Positions 1 to 8,938 of a stretch of 64,000 nt of DNA are shown piece by piece. The notes below the pieces were generated by a model that made no database searches, was not told the DNA's origin, and saw only the letters and a list, made by a program, of their open reading frames with translations. The stretch's first letter is position 1; each line of letters opens with the position of its first letter. The position numbers and the translations under genes are program-made. The DNA is taken from positions 53,451 through 117,450 of the forward strand of contig VXRJ01000022.1 in NCBI GenBank assembly GCA_009838525.1. Direction: 5' to 3'. Origin of the DNA: Acidobacteriota bacterium. Lineage in GTDB: Bacteria; Acidobacteriota; Vicinamibacteria; Vicinamibacterales; UBA8438.

Positions 1-195
1 TGGCTTCAGCCGGGCAAGCGCGCTCTCGGTAACCAGCAGCGCGCGCGTTCGGAAGCGGGAGGCGAGCAGGCGCTCGACGGCGAGCGAGCCCTCGGCAACG
101 AACAGCCCTCGCTCGCGCATGAGGGCCGGGTCGGAGACGACGCGGAAGTCGCCGATGCGCGGATCGTCGATCGCGTCAATGGTGACGGGGTTCAC
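1..195 (-). CDS. SpoU/TrmH-type RNA 2'-O-methyltransferase, N-terminal part (cut by window edge)
   Basis: Only the first 65 codons are in the window. The peptide reads from a GTG start through DDPRIGDFR, LMRERGLFVAEG and VERLLAS. This pattern is typical of the substrate-binding N-terminal domain of SpoU-family methyltransferases, which transfer a methyl group from AdoMet to the 2'-OH of a ribose in rRNA or tRNA. The catalytic SPOUT knot lies outside the window. The GTG start overlaps the TGA stop of the upstream acetyltransferase gene by four bases (GTGA), which supports this start and suggests translational coupling. The exact RNA target cannot be told from this fragment. Confidence 0.7.
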   Translation of the reverse strand, partial: MNPVTIDAIDDPRIGDFRVVSDPALMRERGLFVAEGSLAVERLLASRFRTRALLVTESALARLKP

Positions 196-785
196 ACCGA
201 TCGGACAACGGACCGCTGGCTGCGGTGGCCGTCGAGCACTTCGAGACCGAGCTGCTTGCTCAGGTACACCTTCGATTCGCGGTTGTCCGCCTCGTTCGGC
301 TCGAACTTGATCACGTTGAACTGCAGGTGGTCGAGCGTGCCGCGCATGCCGTAGAGGCGGTTCTTGGTCTTGACGACGATCTCGGCGAAGCCGTTGTCGT
401 GCGCCCAGGCCTCCTGCTCCTCCGTCAGCGCCCGAAAGAACCCGCGGCCGCGCCAGTCGCGCCGCGTGCCCCCGATCCAGCTATAGAGGACCTTGCGCCC
501 GTCGAAGTCGATGTACGACCGGAGCCGCGCTACGAGATCCGCCAGTTTCGGTATGGTCTCCTCGGTCCGGAGTTCGTGCGACACCTTGTAGGAAACCGGG
601 ACGACGGTGGACGGGTCGTCCGGAAGGGGCGCCTCCGCCATCAGGATCTGGTGGTCACGGTCCCCCAGCCGGGCAATTACCTCGTCGGCGCTCTTGCGGC
701 GCCGGAACTCGCCGAAGTACTCCTCGATGTATTCGATTTCAAGAGCGCCCTGCTGCAGGCCGTACTGCCGGATCTGATACTCCAT
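192..785 (-). CDS. GNAT family N-acetyltransferase
   Basis: The 197-residue protein has the GNAT acetyl-CoA-binding signature RRDWRGRG at about residues 108-115 (R/Q-x-x-G-x-G/A type), followed by an amphipathic helix and the strand EIVVKTKN. The region after it (RLYGMRGTLDHLQFNVIKFE) is the usual GNAT C-terminal part. The protein is expected to move an acetyl group from acetyl-CoA to an amine in the cytoplasm; the substrate is unknown. The ATG at 785 has no strong Shine-Dalgarno sequence. The gene ends in a GTGA overlap with the SpoU methyltransferase, so the two are probably co-transcribed. Confidence 0.75.
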   Translation of the reverse strand: MEYQIRQYGLQQGALEIEYIEEYFGEFRRRKSADEVIARLGDRDHQILMAEAPLPDDPSTVVPVSYKVSHELRTEETIPKLADLVARLRSYIDFDGRKVLYSWIGGTRRDWRGRGFFRALTEEQEAWAHDNGFAEIVVKTKNRLYGMRGTLDHLQFNVIKFEPNEADNRESKVYLSKQLGLEVLDGHRSQRSVVRSV

Positions 786-833
786 GGAGGTGCGCGGGGA
801 GTCCGTATCTGCTGACTCCTGGCTCGATGATAC

Positions 834-2840
834 CTACAACGTTGCGGGAGGATCCGCGCGAAACAACGCGGCGGCGCGTTCCAGGGCTTCCGGGTCGCCT
901 ACGATGACGGCCGTATCTCCCGGCTGATACCGGAACGCGTCGTCCCGGCGGTAGATCGGCACGCCGCCCCGCACGACGGCAATCTGGATGGCGCCGGTCT
1001 GCCGCCGAAGGTCCAGCGTTCGGGCGTTCTCGCCCTCCGCCTTCGATCCCACTTCCACTTCCACCAGCTCGAGCGCGTCGTGGATGCCGAGATGCTGCAG
1101 CGCATCAAGGGCCATGTCCGGGGCCGCCGTGCCCCGCAGCAGCCCGTAGTGCTCGTCGCGCACCGCGCTCAGCTCATGCGCGATGCGGCGCGGCGGGATC
1201 TCGTAGCTCCTGAGGGCACGGGCGAACAGTTCGAGCGACGCCTCGAACTCCTCCACCACCACCTCGTTCGCGCCGAGCCGCATCAGGTCTTCTATAGCTC
1301 GAACGTAACGGGTTCGCACGACAATCGTCGCCCCGGGCGCCAACTCGCGCGCGGCCGCTACGCCGCGGCGTTCTTCTACCGGCGAGGAGATGGCGTAGAC
1401 CACGAGGCGCGCCCGCTCGCATCCCACTTCCTCGAGCATGCTCGGATGCGCACCGTCGCCGTAGACGGCCAGCAGTCCGTCGTCGGCCGCCTGCCGAACC
1501 AGCGCACCGTTCTGATCGATCACCACGCACCGGATCCCGGCCGCCTGCAGCATGCGGGCCAGGTAACGGCCGGCGACACCGTAGCCCACCACCACCGCGT
1601 GGTCGCGCAGTGCGCTCAGCTCGTCACCTCCGCGGGCTTCGGCATCCGCTTCGCGTCCAAGGTGGAGAGTGCCCCGCACCATCTGGCCAATCGCTTCCGA
1701 CACGCGGTATGCCGACCCGATCAGGAACGGCGTCGCCATCATGGAGAGCGCCGCGGCGGTGAGGAACAACTGGTAGTCGTCGCCGGCGAATAGCCCCAGG
1801 TCCAGGCCGACCGCCGCCAGGACGAACGAGAACTCCCCCACCTGCGCCAGGCTGATTCCGCTGCGCAAGCCCGTCTCGAGGCGCACCCCGCGCAGGACGA
1901 CGGCGCCCGTCGCAATTACCCCTTTCACGATCATCAACACGAGCGTCATGCCAAAGACGGCGACCGGCGCGTCCATCACGACGCCGAGGTCGAGCAGCAT
2001 GCCGATCGACGTGAAGAAGACGCCGCTGAACAGCGAGCGGAACGGAATGACGTCGGAGAGCGCCTGCAGACCGTACTCCGATTCCGAAATGACGAGACCC
2101 GCGATGAACGCTCCTATTGCGAGCGAGAATCCCGCTTCCGCGGCGACCAGCGCCGTGCCGAGAGCGACGAAGCCGACACAGAGCGTGAACAGCTCGCGGT
2201 TGCGCAGCAGGACGATGCGATCGAGCGTCGCGCGTACTATCGCGCGGCCGCCGAAGATGAGCACGGTCATGGCGGCAAGACCCACCAGGACGTCCATCAT
2301 CGCCGCGCCGCTGTCCGCCGACGCGCCAGCCGCGAGAGGCAGCAGCAGCATGATCGGGACGATGCACAGATCCTGGAAGAGGAGGATGGAGATCACTTCG
2401 CGGCCGTGGGCTGTATCCAGTTCGCCCCGGTCGGCATACGTCTTGGTTACGACGGCCGTAGAGGACATCGCGGCCAGCGTGCCGTAGAAGACGGCGCGCC
2501 CCGGCGGGAGACCCGCCGCCAGACCGACGCCGAGCGCCAGGGCGACGGTTCCGGACACCTGCAGGCCGCCGGCGACGACTACGGAGCGTCCCCACCGAAG
2601 GACGTCGGAGAGCGACAGCTCCAGGCCGATTGCAAAGAGCAGCAGGACGACGCCGATCTCCGACAGTGCCGACACCTCGTCCGGATCCGGAATCAGCGCA
2701 AACCCGGACGGGCCGATCAGCAAGCCGACCGCCAGGAAGCCGACCAGGGGCGGCAGGCGCAGGCGCTGCGCCAGCGCGACGACCGGGATGGAGAGCCCGG
2801 CGATGATCGCCAGGTCACGGAGGATGCCGAGGTCGTGCAC
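834..2840 (-). CDS. Kef-type K+/H+ antiporter (CPA2 family) with TrkA-N and TrkA-C domains
   Basis: The 668-residue inner-membrane protein has about twelve hydrophobic segments in residues 1-385, with CPA2 landmarks such as the LLFQD motif near 153-157 and the LAQVGEFSFVLA stretch near 331-342. A cytoplasmic RCK/TrkA-N Rossmann domain starts near 413, with the nucleotide-binding motif GYGVAGR at 419-425. A TrkA-C-like domain covers about 590-660. It is expected to exchange monovalent cations for protons under control of nucleotides or another ligand. It starts 6 bases after the metH stop, so it is probably expressed with metH. KefB, KefC and YbaL types cannot be separated by eye. Confidence 0.85.
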   Translation of the reverse strand: MHDLGILRDLAIIAGLSIPVVALAQRLRLPPLVGFLAVGLLIGPSGFALIPDPDEVSALSEIGVVLLLFAIGLELSLSDVLRWGRSVVVAGGLQVSGTVALALGVGLAAGLPPGRAVFYGTLAAMSSTAVVTKTYADRGELDTAHGREVISILLFQDLCIVPIMLLLPLAAGASADSGAAMMDVLVGLAAMTVLIFGGRAIVRATLDRIVLLRNRELFTLCVGFVALGTALVAAEAGFSLAIGAFIAGLVISESEYGLQALSDVIPFRSLFSGVFFTSIGMLLDLGVVMDAPVAVFGMTLVLMIVKGVIATGAVVLRGVRLETGLRSGISLAQVGEFSFVLAAVGLDLGLFAGDDYQLFLTAAALSMMATPFLIGSAYRVSEAIGQMVRGTLHLGREADAEARGGDELSALRDHAVVVGYGVAGRYLARMLQAAGIRCVVIDQNGALVRQAADDGLLAVYGDGAHPSMLEEVGCERARLVVYAISSPVEERRGVAAARELAPGATIVVRTRYVRAIEDLMRLGANEVVVEEFEASLELFARALRSYEIPPRRIAHELSAVRDEHYGLLRGTAAPDMALDALQHLGIHDALELVEVEVGSKAEGENARTLDLRRQTGAIQIAVVRGGVPIYRRDDAFRYQPGDTAVIVGDPEALERAAALFRADPPATL

Positions 2841-2846
2841 CGTCCG

Positions 2847-5800
2847 TCAGCGTCCGGACGCGGCGAGTGGAGGGGCTTCAGCCGGCGATGCCGCGAGGTT
2901 CGGCGAGAGCCAGCGCTCCATCGCGGCGATCGGAACGTCCTTGCGCGCCGCGTAGTCGGCCGCCTGGTCCGGACCGATACGGCCAACCGTGAAGTAGCGC
3001 GCCTCCGGATGCGCGAAGTACAGGCCGCTGACGCTCGCGGCGGGCGTCATGGCGCCGTTTTCCGTCAGATCCAGGCCGGCCGCACGCGCGTCGAGCAGGT
3101 CGAACAGCTTGAACTTCTCGCTGTGGTCCGGGCAGGCGGGATAACCGAACGCGGGGCGGATGCCGCGGTAGCGTTCGGCGATCAGGTCGTCGTTGGAAAA
3201 CTGCTCGCCGGCGCCATAGCCCCACTCGCGCCGAACCCGCGCATGCAGATACTCCGCGAACGCCTCCGCCAGGCGGTCGGCGAGCGCCTTCACCATGATG
3301 GCGTGATAGTCGTCGTGATCCGCCTCGTAGCGGCGGACCAGATCGTCGACGCCGAGACCGGCGGTGACGGCGAAGGCCCCGACGTGGTCGCGCCGGCCGG
3401 AGTCGCCGGGCGCAATGTAGTCGGCGAGCGAGCGGTGCGGCCGGCCATCGCCGGACTGCTCCTGCTGGCGCAGCATGTGGAATCGGACGAGCTCCGGGCC
3501 CGGCTCGCCGCCGGCAGCGGATGACGGCGCATGGAGGACGATGTCGTCCCCTTCCGACGCGGCCGGCCAGAAGCCGTAGGCGCCGCGCGCCGTCAGGCTG
3601 CCGTCGCGGATAATCTCACCCAGCAGGGCGGTCGCCCGTTCATGCAGCTCGCGCGCCGCGGCGCCCCGCACCGGGTGGTCGAGGATGTCGGGGAAACGTC
3701 CCTTCAACTCCCATGCCGCGAAGAAAAACGTCCAGTCGATGAACGGGACTAGCTCGTCCAGCCCCACCTCGACGCACCGCCGCCCGCTGAAGGACGGAAC
3801 CGGCAGGTCGACGCCGTCCCAGTCGGTCCGGAACCGATTGGCGCACGCATCCGCATACGGCACGAGCGTCCGCTCCGCCCGCCCCGCGTGCTGAGCCCGC
3901 AGCCGATCCTGATCGGCGCGGTTCGCGGCATCGAACGCGGCGCGGCGGTCCGGATTGAGCAGGCCCGATACCACATCGACCACGCGTGAGGCGTCCGCGA
4001 CGTGCACCGTGCTGCCCCCGTAGGCCGGCGCGATTTTCACCGCCGTGTGCTGCCGGGACGTCGTCGCGCCGCCGATGAGCAGCGGCGTCCGCAGGGTGCG
4101 CCGCTCCATCTCGCCGGCCACGAACACCATCTCGTCGAGCGACGGCGTGATCAGGCCGCTCAGCCCAATCAGGTCGGCCTGCTCCTCCGCTGCGCGGCGG
4201 AGGATGGCGTCGCACGGCGCCATCACCCCGAGATCAACCACGTGGTAGTTGTTGCAGCGAAGCACGACGGCAACGATGTTCTTGCCGATGTCGTGGACGT
4301 CCCCCTTGACCGTGGCCAGCACCATGGTCCCCTGCGCCGAGCTGGCGCTCTGCTCGGCCTCCATGAACGGCTGCAGGTAGGCCACCGCCTTCTTCATGAC
4401 GCGTGCGCTCTTCACCACCTGCGGCAGGAACATTTTCCCGGCGCCGAAGAGATCACCCACGACCTTCATCCCGTCCATCAGCGGGCCTTCGATAACGTCG
4501 AGCGGACGCGCCGCCTGCTGCCGGGCTTCCTCGACATCGGCTTCTATGAAGTCGACGATGCCTTGCACCAGGGCGTGCGCGAGACGCTCGCCGACCGTCG
4601 CTTCGCGCCACGAGAGGTCTTCTCTCCGTTCGCGGGCGCTTCCCTTCACCCCTTCGGCGAAGCTCACGAGCCGCTCGGTCGCGTCGGCGCGCCGGTTGAA
4701 GATGACGTCCTCGACATGCTCCAGCAGGTCGGCCGGAATGTCCTCGTAGACGGCGAGCTGGCCCGCGTTGACGATTCCCATGTCGAGGCCGGCGCGAACC
4801 GCGTGGTAGAGGAACGCGGCGTGCATTGCCTCGCGGACCGTGTCGTTCCCCCGGAACGAGAACGAAAGGTTCGAGATTCCGCCGCTCACCTTCGCTCCAG
4901 GGCAACGCTGCTTGATCTGCCGTGTCGCCTCGATGAAGTTGACCGCGTAGTCGGCGTGCTCTTCGAGACCCGTGGCAACCGCCAGGACGTTCGGGTCGAA
5001 GATGATGTCTTCCGGGGCCACGCCCGCCTCTTCGGTCAGCAACCGGTAGGCCCGGGAGCAGATCTCGACCTTCCGCTCGACCGTGTCGGCCTGACCCGTC
5101 TCGTCGAATGCCATCACCACCATCGCGGCGCCGTTGCGCCGGATGCGGCGCGCCTGCTCCAGGAACGGCCCCTCCCCCTCCTTCAGGCTGATCGAGTTGA
5201 CGATGCCCTTGCCCTGCACGCATTTGAGCCCCGCCTCGAGGACCGACCACTTCGAGCTGTCGACCATGATCGGGACGCGCGCTATCTCCGGCTCGGTGGC
5301 GATGAGCCGGAGGAAATAGCTCATGGACGCTTCCGAATCGAGCATCCCCTCGTCCATGTTGACGTCGATGATGTTGGCGCCGCCCCGCACCTGGTCGAGC
5401 GCCACGTCGGCCGCCGTGGCGTAGTCCGACTCCTTGATGAGCCGTGCGAAGCGCCGCGAGCCGGTGACGTTGGTCCGCTCGCCGATCATCTGGAAGTTGC
5501 TGTCGGGATGGACCGTGAGCCGCTCGAGGCCGCTGTACTCGGTTACCCGCCCGGCGGCGGCAGGCGCCTGCCGCTGGCGTGGCGCGACATCCGCCACCGC
5601 CTCGGCCAGCTTGCTGATGTGCTCCGGCGTCGTCCCGCAGCAGCCGCCCAGAAGGTTGACGAAGCCGCTCTCCGCGAACTCGCGCAGCAGCCCCGCGGTC
5701 TCTTCCGGATGTTCGTCGTACTCGCCGAACGCATTCGGGAGGCCCGCGTTCGGGTAGCAACTGATCCAGGTGCCGGTCGCCACCCGGGCGAGCTCCGCCA

Positions 5801-6578
5801 GGTACGGCCGCATCTCGCGGGCGCCGAGGGCGCAGTTCAGGCCGACCGCGAACGGGTCGGCGTGGGCCACCGAGACCCAGAACGCGTCGATGGTCTGGCC
5901 GGAGAGCGTTCGCCCGCTCCGGTCGGTGATCGTCACCGACAGCATGATCGGCAGCTCCACCCCCAGCTCGTCGAACAGGTCGCGCACGGCGACGATTGCC
6001 GCCTTCGCGTTCAGCGTGTCGAAAATCGTCTCGATCAGCAGGAGGTCGACACCGCCCTCGATAAGCGCGCGCGCCTGCTCCACGTAGGCATCGCGCATGG
6101 CGTCGAACGTCGAGGCCCGAAACGTCTGATCGTTGACGTCAGGCGAAATCGACAGCGTCCGGTTGGTGGGGCCGATGGCGCCGGCAACATAGCGCGGCCG
6201 GTCGGGCGTGCGCTCGGTCCAGCGGTCGGCCGCGGCGCGCGCGAGACGCGCCGCCTCACAGTTCAGTTCCGGGATGATCGCTTCGAGGCCGTAGTCCGAC
6301 TGCGCGATCGCCGTGCCGCTGAACGTGTTGGTCTCGATGATGTCGGCGCCCGCCTCCAGGTAGGCGTCATGGATTGCGCCGACGACATCAGGGCGCGTCA
6401 GCGCCAGAAGGTCGTTGTTGCCCTTGAGGTCGTGCGGATGGTCCGCGAACCGGTCGCCGCGAAAGTCCGCCTCGCCCAGCCTGTAGCGCTGGACCGCAGT
6501 CCCCATCGCGCCGTCGAGGATCAGGATCCGATCCTCAAGCGCGGCGTCGAGCTGGAGCCGCACGCCGGTGCCGGTCAC
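2847..6578 (-). CDS. metH: Cobalamin-dependent methionine synthase
   Basis: MetH transfers a methyl group from methyltetrahydrofolate through cobalamin to homocysteine. All four modules are visible. The homocysteine domain has zinc ligands in GLNCALG (Cys about 249) and GGCCGTT (about 313-314). The pterin domain has [10 protein letters not shown] near 365. The cobalamin domain has DVHDIGKN with the axial His near 762 (759 in E. coli MetH). The C-terminal AdoMet-reactivation domain includes [15 protein letters not shown]. The reading frame stays open further upstream, but into the neighbouring gene. The GTG at 6578 gives 1243 residues, close to the family norm of about 1227, and places the start just before [11 protein letters not shown] second GTG at 6563 is possible. 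No cobalamin riboswitch was seen. Confidence 0.95.
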   Translation of the reverse strand: MTGTGVRLQLDAALEDRILILDGAMGTAVQRYRLGEADFRGDRFADHPHDLKGNNDLLALTRPDVVGAIHDAYLEAGADIIETNTFSGTAIAQSDYGLEAIIPELNCEAARLARAAADRWTERTPDRPRYVAGAIGPTNRTLSISPDVNDQTFRASTFDAMRDAYVEQARALIEGGVDLLLIETIFDTLNAKAAIVAVRDLFDELGVELPIMLSVTITDRSGRTLSGQTIDAFWVSVAHADPFAVGLNCALGAREMRPYLAELARVATGTWISCYPNAGLPNAFGEYDEHPEETAGLLREFAESGFVNLLGGCCGTTPEHISKLAEAVADVAPRQRQAPAAAGRVTEYSGLERLTVHPDSNFQMIGERTNVTGSRRFARLIKESDYATAADVALDQVRGGANIIDVNMDEGMLDSEASMSYFLRLIATEPEIARVPIMVDSSKWSVLEAGLKCVQGKGIVNSISLKEGEGPFLEQARRIRRNGAAMVVMAFDETGQADTVERKVEICSRAYRLLTEEAGVAPEDIIFDPNVLAVATGLEEHADYAVNFIEATRQIKQRCPGAKVSGGISNLSFSFRGNDTVREAMHAAFLYHAVRAGLDMGIVNAGQLAVYEDIPADLLEHVEDVIFNRRADATERLVSFAEGVKGSARERREDLSWREATVGERLAHALVQGIVDFIEADVEEARQQAARPLDVIEGPLMDGMKVVGDLFGAGKMFLPQVVKSARVMKKAVAYLQPFMEAEQSASSAQGTMVLATVKGDVHDIGKNIVAVVLRCNNYHVVDLGVMAPCDAILRRAAEEQADLIGLSGLITPSLDEMVFVAGEMERRTLRTPLLIGGATTSRQHTAVKIAPAYGGSTVHVADASRVVDVVSGLLNPDRRAAFDAANRADQDRLRAQHAGRAERTLVPYADACANRFRTDWDGVDLPVPSFSGRRCVEVGLDELVPFIDWTFFFAAWELKGRFPDILDHPVRGAAARELHERATALLGEIIRDGSLTARGAYGFWPAASEGDDIVLHAPSSAAGGEPGPELVRFHMLRQQEQSGDGRPHRSLADYIAPGDSGRRDHVGAFAVTAGLGVDDLVRRYEADHDDYHAIMVKALADRLAEAFAEYLHARVRREWGYGAGEQFSNDDLIAERYRGIRPAFGYPACPDHSEKFKLFDLLDARAAGLDLTENGAMTPAASVSGLYFAHPEARYFTVGRIGPDQAADYAARKDVPIAAMERWLSPNLAASPAEAPPLAASGR

Positions 6579-6588
6579 ACCGGCGCCG

Positions 6589-7059
6589 TCACCGGCTGCC
6601 CACCTCCACGAAGGAGCCGCAAGTGAGCATCTGGGACCCGTAGAAGGGGTTGCGAAGCTCGGACCCCGCCTGCACCCACGACTTGTCCACCATCGGGCAG
6701 TAGGCAATCCGCAGCTCGCCGAAACCTACCTCCTCGCCGTAGGCAATCAGCGCGTCGCTCAACGGACCGAAGGCCGCGCGGGCAGTCTCGATGTCGCTCG
6801 CGCCAGCCAGCGCCCGCGCGGTGGCGGCAATCATCCTGGCGGGTGCGCCCATGCCCTCCGCCTCGGCCGCCATCGTGCTGGCGGCATCGTTGACACCGTC
6901 CATCGAATCGTTGGCGAGGGCCAACTGGATGTGCAGGTACGGCGCCGCCAGTCCCTCCGCAACGGCAGCCGACGCGGGCTGCGCCGCGAACAGAACCAAT
7001 ACCACGGCAGAAACCGCGAACGCCGCTCCCCGACGAGAGATTCTCACGTGCCTTGCCAT
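6589..7059 (-). CDS. Secreted DUF3347-domain protein
   Basis: The 156-residue protein begins with a signal peptide ending near PASA. Its C-terminal half carries the DUF3347 pattern [11 protein letters not shown] then [14 protein letters not shown]. This domain occurs alone and at the end of CusB-like metal-efflux adaptors, where its Cys, Met and His residues suggest metal handling; that role is inferred here. The ATG at 7059 is preferred because GGGAGG lies about nine bases upstream. The in-frame ATG at 7068 directly abuts the same sequence and is a poorer choice. The stop lies ten bases before the proposed metH start, so it may head the metH-antiporter operon. Confidence 0.75.
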   Translation of the reverse strand: MARHVRISRRGAAFAVSAVVLVLFAAQPASAAVAEGLAAPYLHIQLALANDSMDGVNDAASTMAAEAEGMGAPARMIAATARALAGASDIETARAAFGPLSDALIAYGEEVGFGELRIAYCPMVDKSWVQAGSELRNPFYGSQMLTCGSFVEVGSR

Positions 7060-7190
7060 TGTCTTCATCCTCCCGGGGCGCCCCCGCCGACCCTGCCAGT
7101 TCCCTAACCGTACTACCGACCGGCCGTCATTGACAATCAGCCACACCTGCCACATTGCCCTCTGGGAATGGCGGAGTTAGAGTGTCTTAC

Positions 7191-8105
7191 ATGAACGGTC
7201 GACAGCGCCTCGTGCCGTCGCTCGCCCTCCTGCTTCTCGCCTCCGTGGCGATTGTCGCCGCCCAGCAGCAGCCGATGTTCCGGAGCGGCACCCAACTGGT
7301 CGACCTTTACGTCACGGTCACCGACCGGGACGGGCGGCTGGTTCCCAATCTGACGCGCGAGGACTTCGCGATCTTCGACGACGAGGAACCCACCGAGATC
7401 GTGCTGTTCGAAAACTCTGTCCGGCCGATCACAGTGGTGGTAATGCTCGACACGAGCGCCAGCATGGACCTGAACCGCGACCGGTTGATGGCCGGCGCCG
7501 AGCAGTTCCTGCTGCGTCTGCTGCCGGCCGACCGCGCGCGGGTCGGCGCGTTCAACGACAAGCTGGAGATCAACCCGCCCCAGTTCATTGGCGACCGTGA
7601 CGCGCTGATTGCCGAGCTTCCCGACCTGGGCTTCGGCAATTCCACGAGGGTGTACGACGCGGCCTATGTTTCACTGGACGCGCTGACCGGCGTGGACGGC
7701 CGCCGCGTCATCCTTCTCTTCAGTGACGGCGACGACACCGACAGCGACGTGGGCGCCGGCAACGTGGTCGACCGGGCAGTGGCCGAGGAAGTGATGATTT
7801 ACTCGATCGGCTTCGAGAGCAACTACTTCAACGGCATCCGCTACGTCACGACACGGCCGGACCGCAACCTGCGCCGGTTCGCCGAGGAAACCGGCGGCGG
7901 CTACTTCGAGCTCACCGAGGCGGCCGACCTGGGCCCCACCTTCACGCGCGTGGCGCGCGAGCTGCACAGCCAGTACGTCCTGGGTTTCACGCCCCGCACC
8001 GACGGACAGCTTCACGATATCAGGGTGCTGCTGACGCAACGGGGCCTGACGGCGCGGGCGCGGCGCAGCTACCTCGCTCCCAGCAGCAACGCGGTCGGCC
8101 AGTGA
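7191..8105 (+). CDS. Secreted VWFA-related domain protein
   Basis: The 304-residue protein has a signal peptide followed by a short beta domain (LVDLYVTVTDRDG, LTREDFAIFDD), then a von Willebrand factor A domain whose metal site motif DTSAS is at about residues 87-91. FSDGDDTDSD supplies further acidic residues. This two-part layout is characteristic of the VWFA-related proteins that are very numerous in Acidobacteriota. They are presumably extracytoplasmic, metal-dependent protein-binding modules; the partner is unknown. I chose the ATG at 7191 because it places the signal peptide at the N-terminus. The frame also has a start at 7155. The stop overlaps the GTG of the next gene. Confidence 0.85.
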   Translation: MNGRQRLVPSLALLLLASVAIVAAQQQPMFRSGTQLVDLYVTVTDRDGRLVPNLTREDFAIFDDEEPTEIVLFENSVRPITVVVMLDTSASMDLNRDRLMAGAEQFLLRLLPADRARVGAFNDKLEINPPQFIGDRDALIAELPDLGFGNSTRVYDAAYVSLDALTGVDGRRVILLFSDGDDTDSDVGAGNVVDRAVAEEVMIYSIGFESNYFNGIRYVTTRPDRNLRRFAEETGGGYFELTEAADLGPTFTRVARELHSQYVLGFTPRTDGQLHDIRVLLTQRGLTARARRSYLAPSSNAVGQ

Positions 8106-8674
8106 CCTGGTCCCCCCGCATCGAGCTGGCGATCAACACAGCGATCGAAGCCCACGGCCTGCGCCGGCGCAAGGCGAAGCGCGGTTACCAGACCGGGCAC
8201 GTCCTGTCGGTCGCACTGATCACCGCCGACTTCGGCTTCGACGAGGACACCGTCATCGCCGCGATGCTCCACGACACGCTGGAAGACACGGACCTCGATC
8301 CTGACGTCATCCGTTCGAACTTCGGACAGCTCGTCCTCGGGATGGTCCGTGACGTCTCGGAGCCGCAGAAGGCGGCCCCCTGGCAGGAGCGGAAGGAGAC
8401 CTACATAGAGCAGCTCCGGTCGACGCCAAGGTTCGGCTCGCTCGCCGTCGCGTCGGCCGACAAGATCCACAACCTGACGACGATGACGATGGAACTCGAG
8501 CGGCAGGGACCGGTCTTCATCGAGGCCTTCAACACAAACCTGGAAGGGATGCTCTGGTACCAGCACACCGTGCTGGCGACCGTGACGGCACGGTGGTCAC
8601 ATCCCATCCTGGACGCGCACCGCAACCGCCTCGACGCCTTCGTCAGTGCAGTGACCCGCGCACCGTCGGCGTGA
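8102..8674 (+). CDS. Stand-alone RelA/SpoT-like HD hydrolase, possible small alarmone hydrolase
   Basis: The 190-residue protein consists of one HD domain. The metal ligands are visible: His33 in TGHVLS, His57-Asp58 in the motif LHDTLEDT, and Asp120 in SADKIHNL. The HDxxED arrangement matches the hydrolase half of RelA/SpoT and the small alarmone hydrolase (Mesh1-like) family, which removes pyrophosphate from (p)ppGpp. No synthetase, TGS or ACT domain follows. Activity on alarmones is inferred; a different nucleotide or phosphoester substrate is possible. The GTG start overlaps the TGA of the VWA gene (GTGA), so the two are probably translationally coupled. Confidence 0.75.
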   Translation: MTWSPRIELAINTAIEAHGLRRRKAKRGYQTGHVLSVALITADFGFDEDTVIAAMLHDTLEDTDLDPDVIRSNFGQLVLGMVRDVSEPQKAAPWQERKETYIEQLRSTPRFGSLAVASADKIHNLTTMTMELERQGPVFIEAFNTNLEGMLWYQHTVLATVTARWSHPILDAHRNRLDAFVSAVTRAPSA

Positions 8675-8918
8675 CGGGCGCGCCGCCGGGAGATGGCGTG
8701 TCGCTTCCCGGCCCGATCGCTGTCGCTACATTCGTAGCCGGATCCGGCTCCTCGCAGTCGCTGGCGCAGCCGTGGCACCCGGCAGCGGCGCCGCTACTGG
8801 GTCGGGCGGCGCCGAACATGCCGCGGAGGTGGCGGTAGAGCGACACGACGGCCGCGGCGACAATCACCGCCGCCACGCCTTCCTGCCAGCCCGCGGGCCC
8901 GCCGAACAGCCATTCCAT
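8643..8918 (-). CDS. Small FeoB-associated Cys-rich membrane protein
   Basis: The 91-residue protein has one N-terminal membrane segment (about residues 12-28), a short basic stretch, then a cysteine cluster CHGCASDC at 48-55. This layout matches the small proteins often encoded directly after feoB and thought to assist ferrous iron uptake. The start at 8918 is supported by AGGGAGG about nine bases upstream, and that ribosome-binding site overlaps the end of feoB. The long Pro/Gly/Ala-rich tail after the cysteines is unusual. The gene overlaps the 3' end of the convergent HD-hydrolase gene by about 32 bases. Confidence 0.75.
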   Translation of the reverse strand: MEWLFGGPAGWQEGVAAVIVAAAVVSLYRHLRGMFGAARPSSGAAAGCHGCASDCEEPDPATNVATAIGPGSDTPSPGGAPVTPTVRGSLH

Positions 8919-8938
8919 CGGCGCTTGCCTCCCTGGCG

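Noticed and set aside
2406..3524. Long plus-strand open frame across the antiporter-metH junction
   Set aside because: It has Arg/Gly/Asp-rich low-complexity composition typical of shadow frames and overlaps two certain genes.
4002..6626. Long open frame on the strand opposite metH
   Set aside because: It is a mirror of the GC-rich metH reading frame, has no recognisable family pattern, and metH on the other strand is unmistakable.
7060..7190. Cobalamin or SAM riboswitch upstream of metH
   Set aside because: I could not find the conserved B12-box or SAM-I core in the region before the DUF3347-metH genes.
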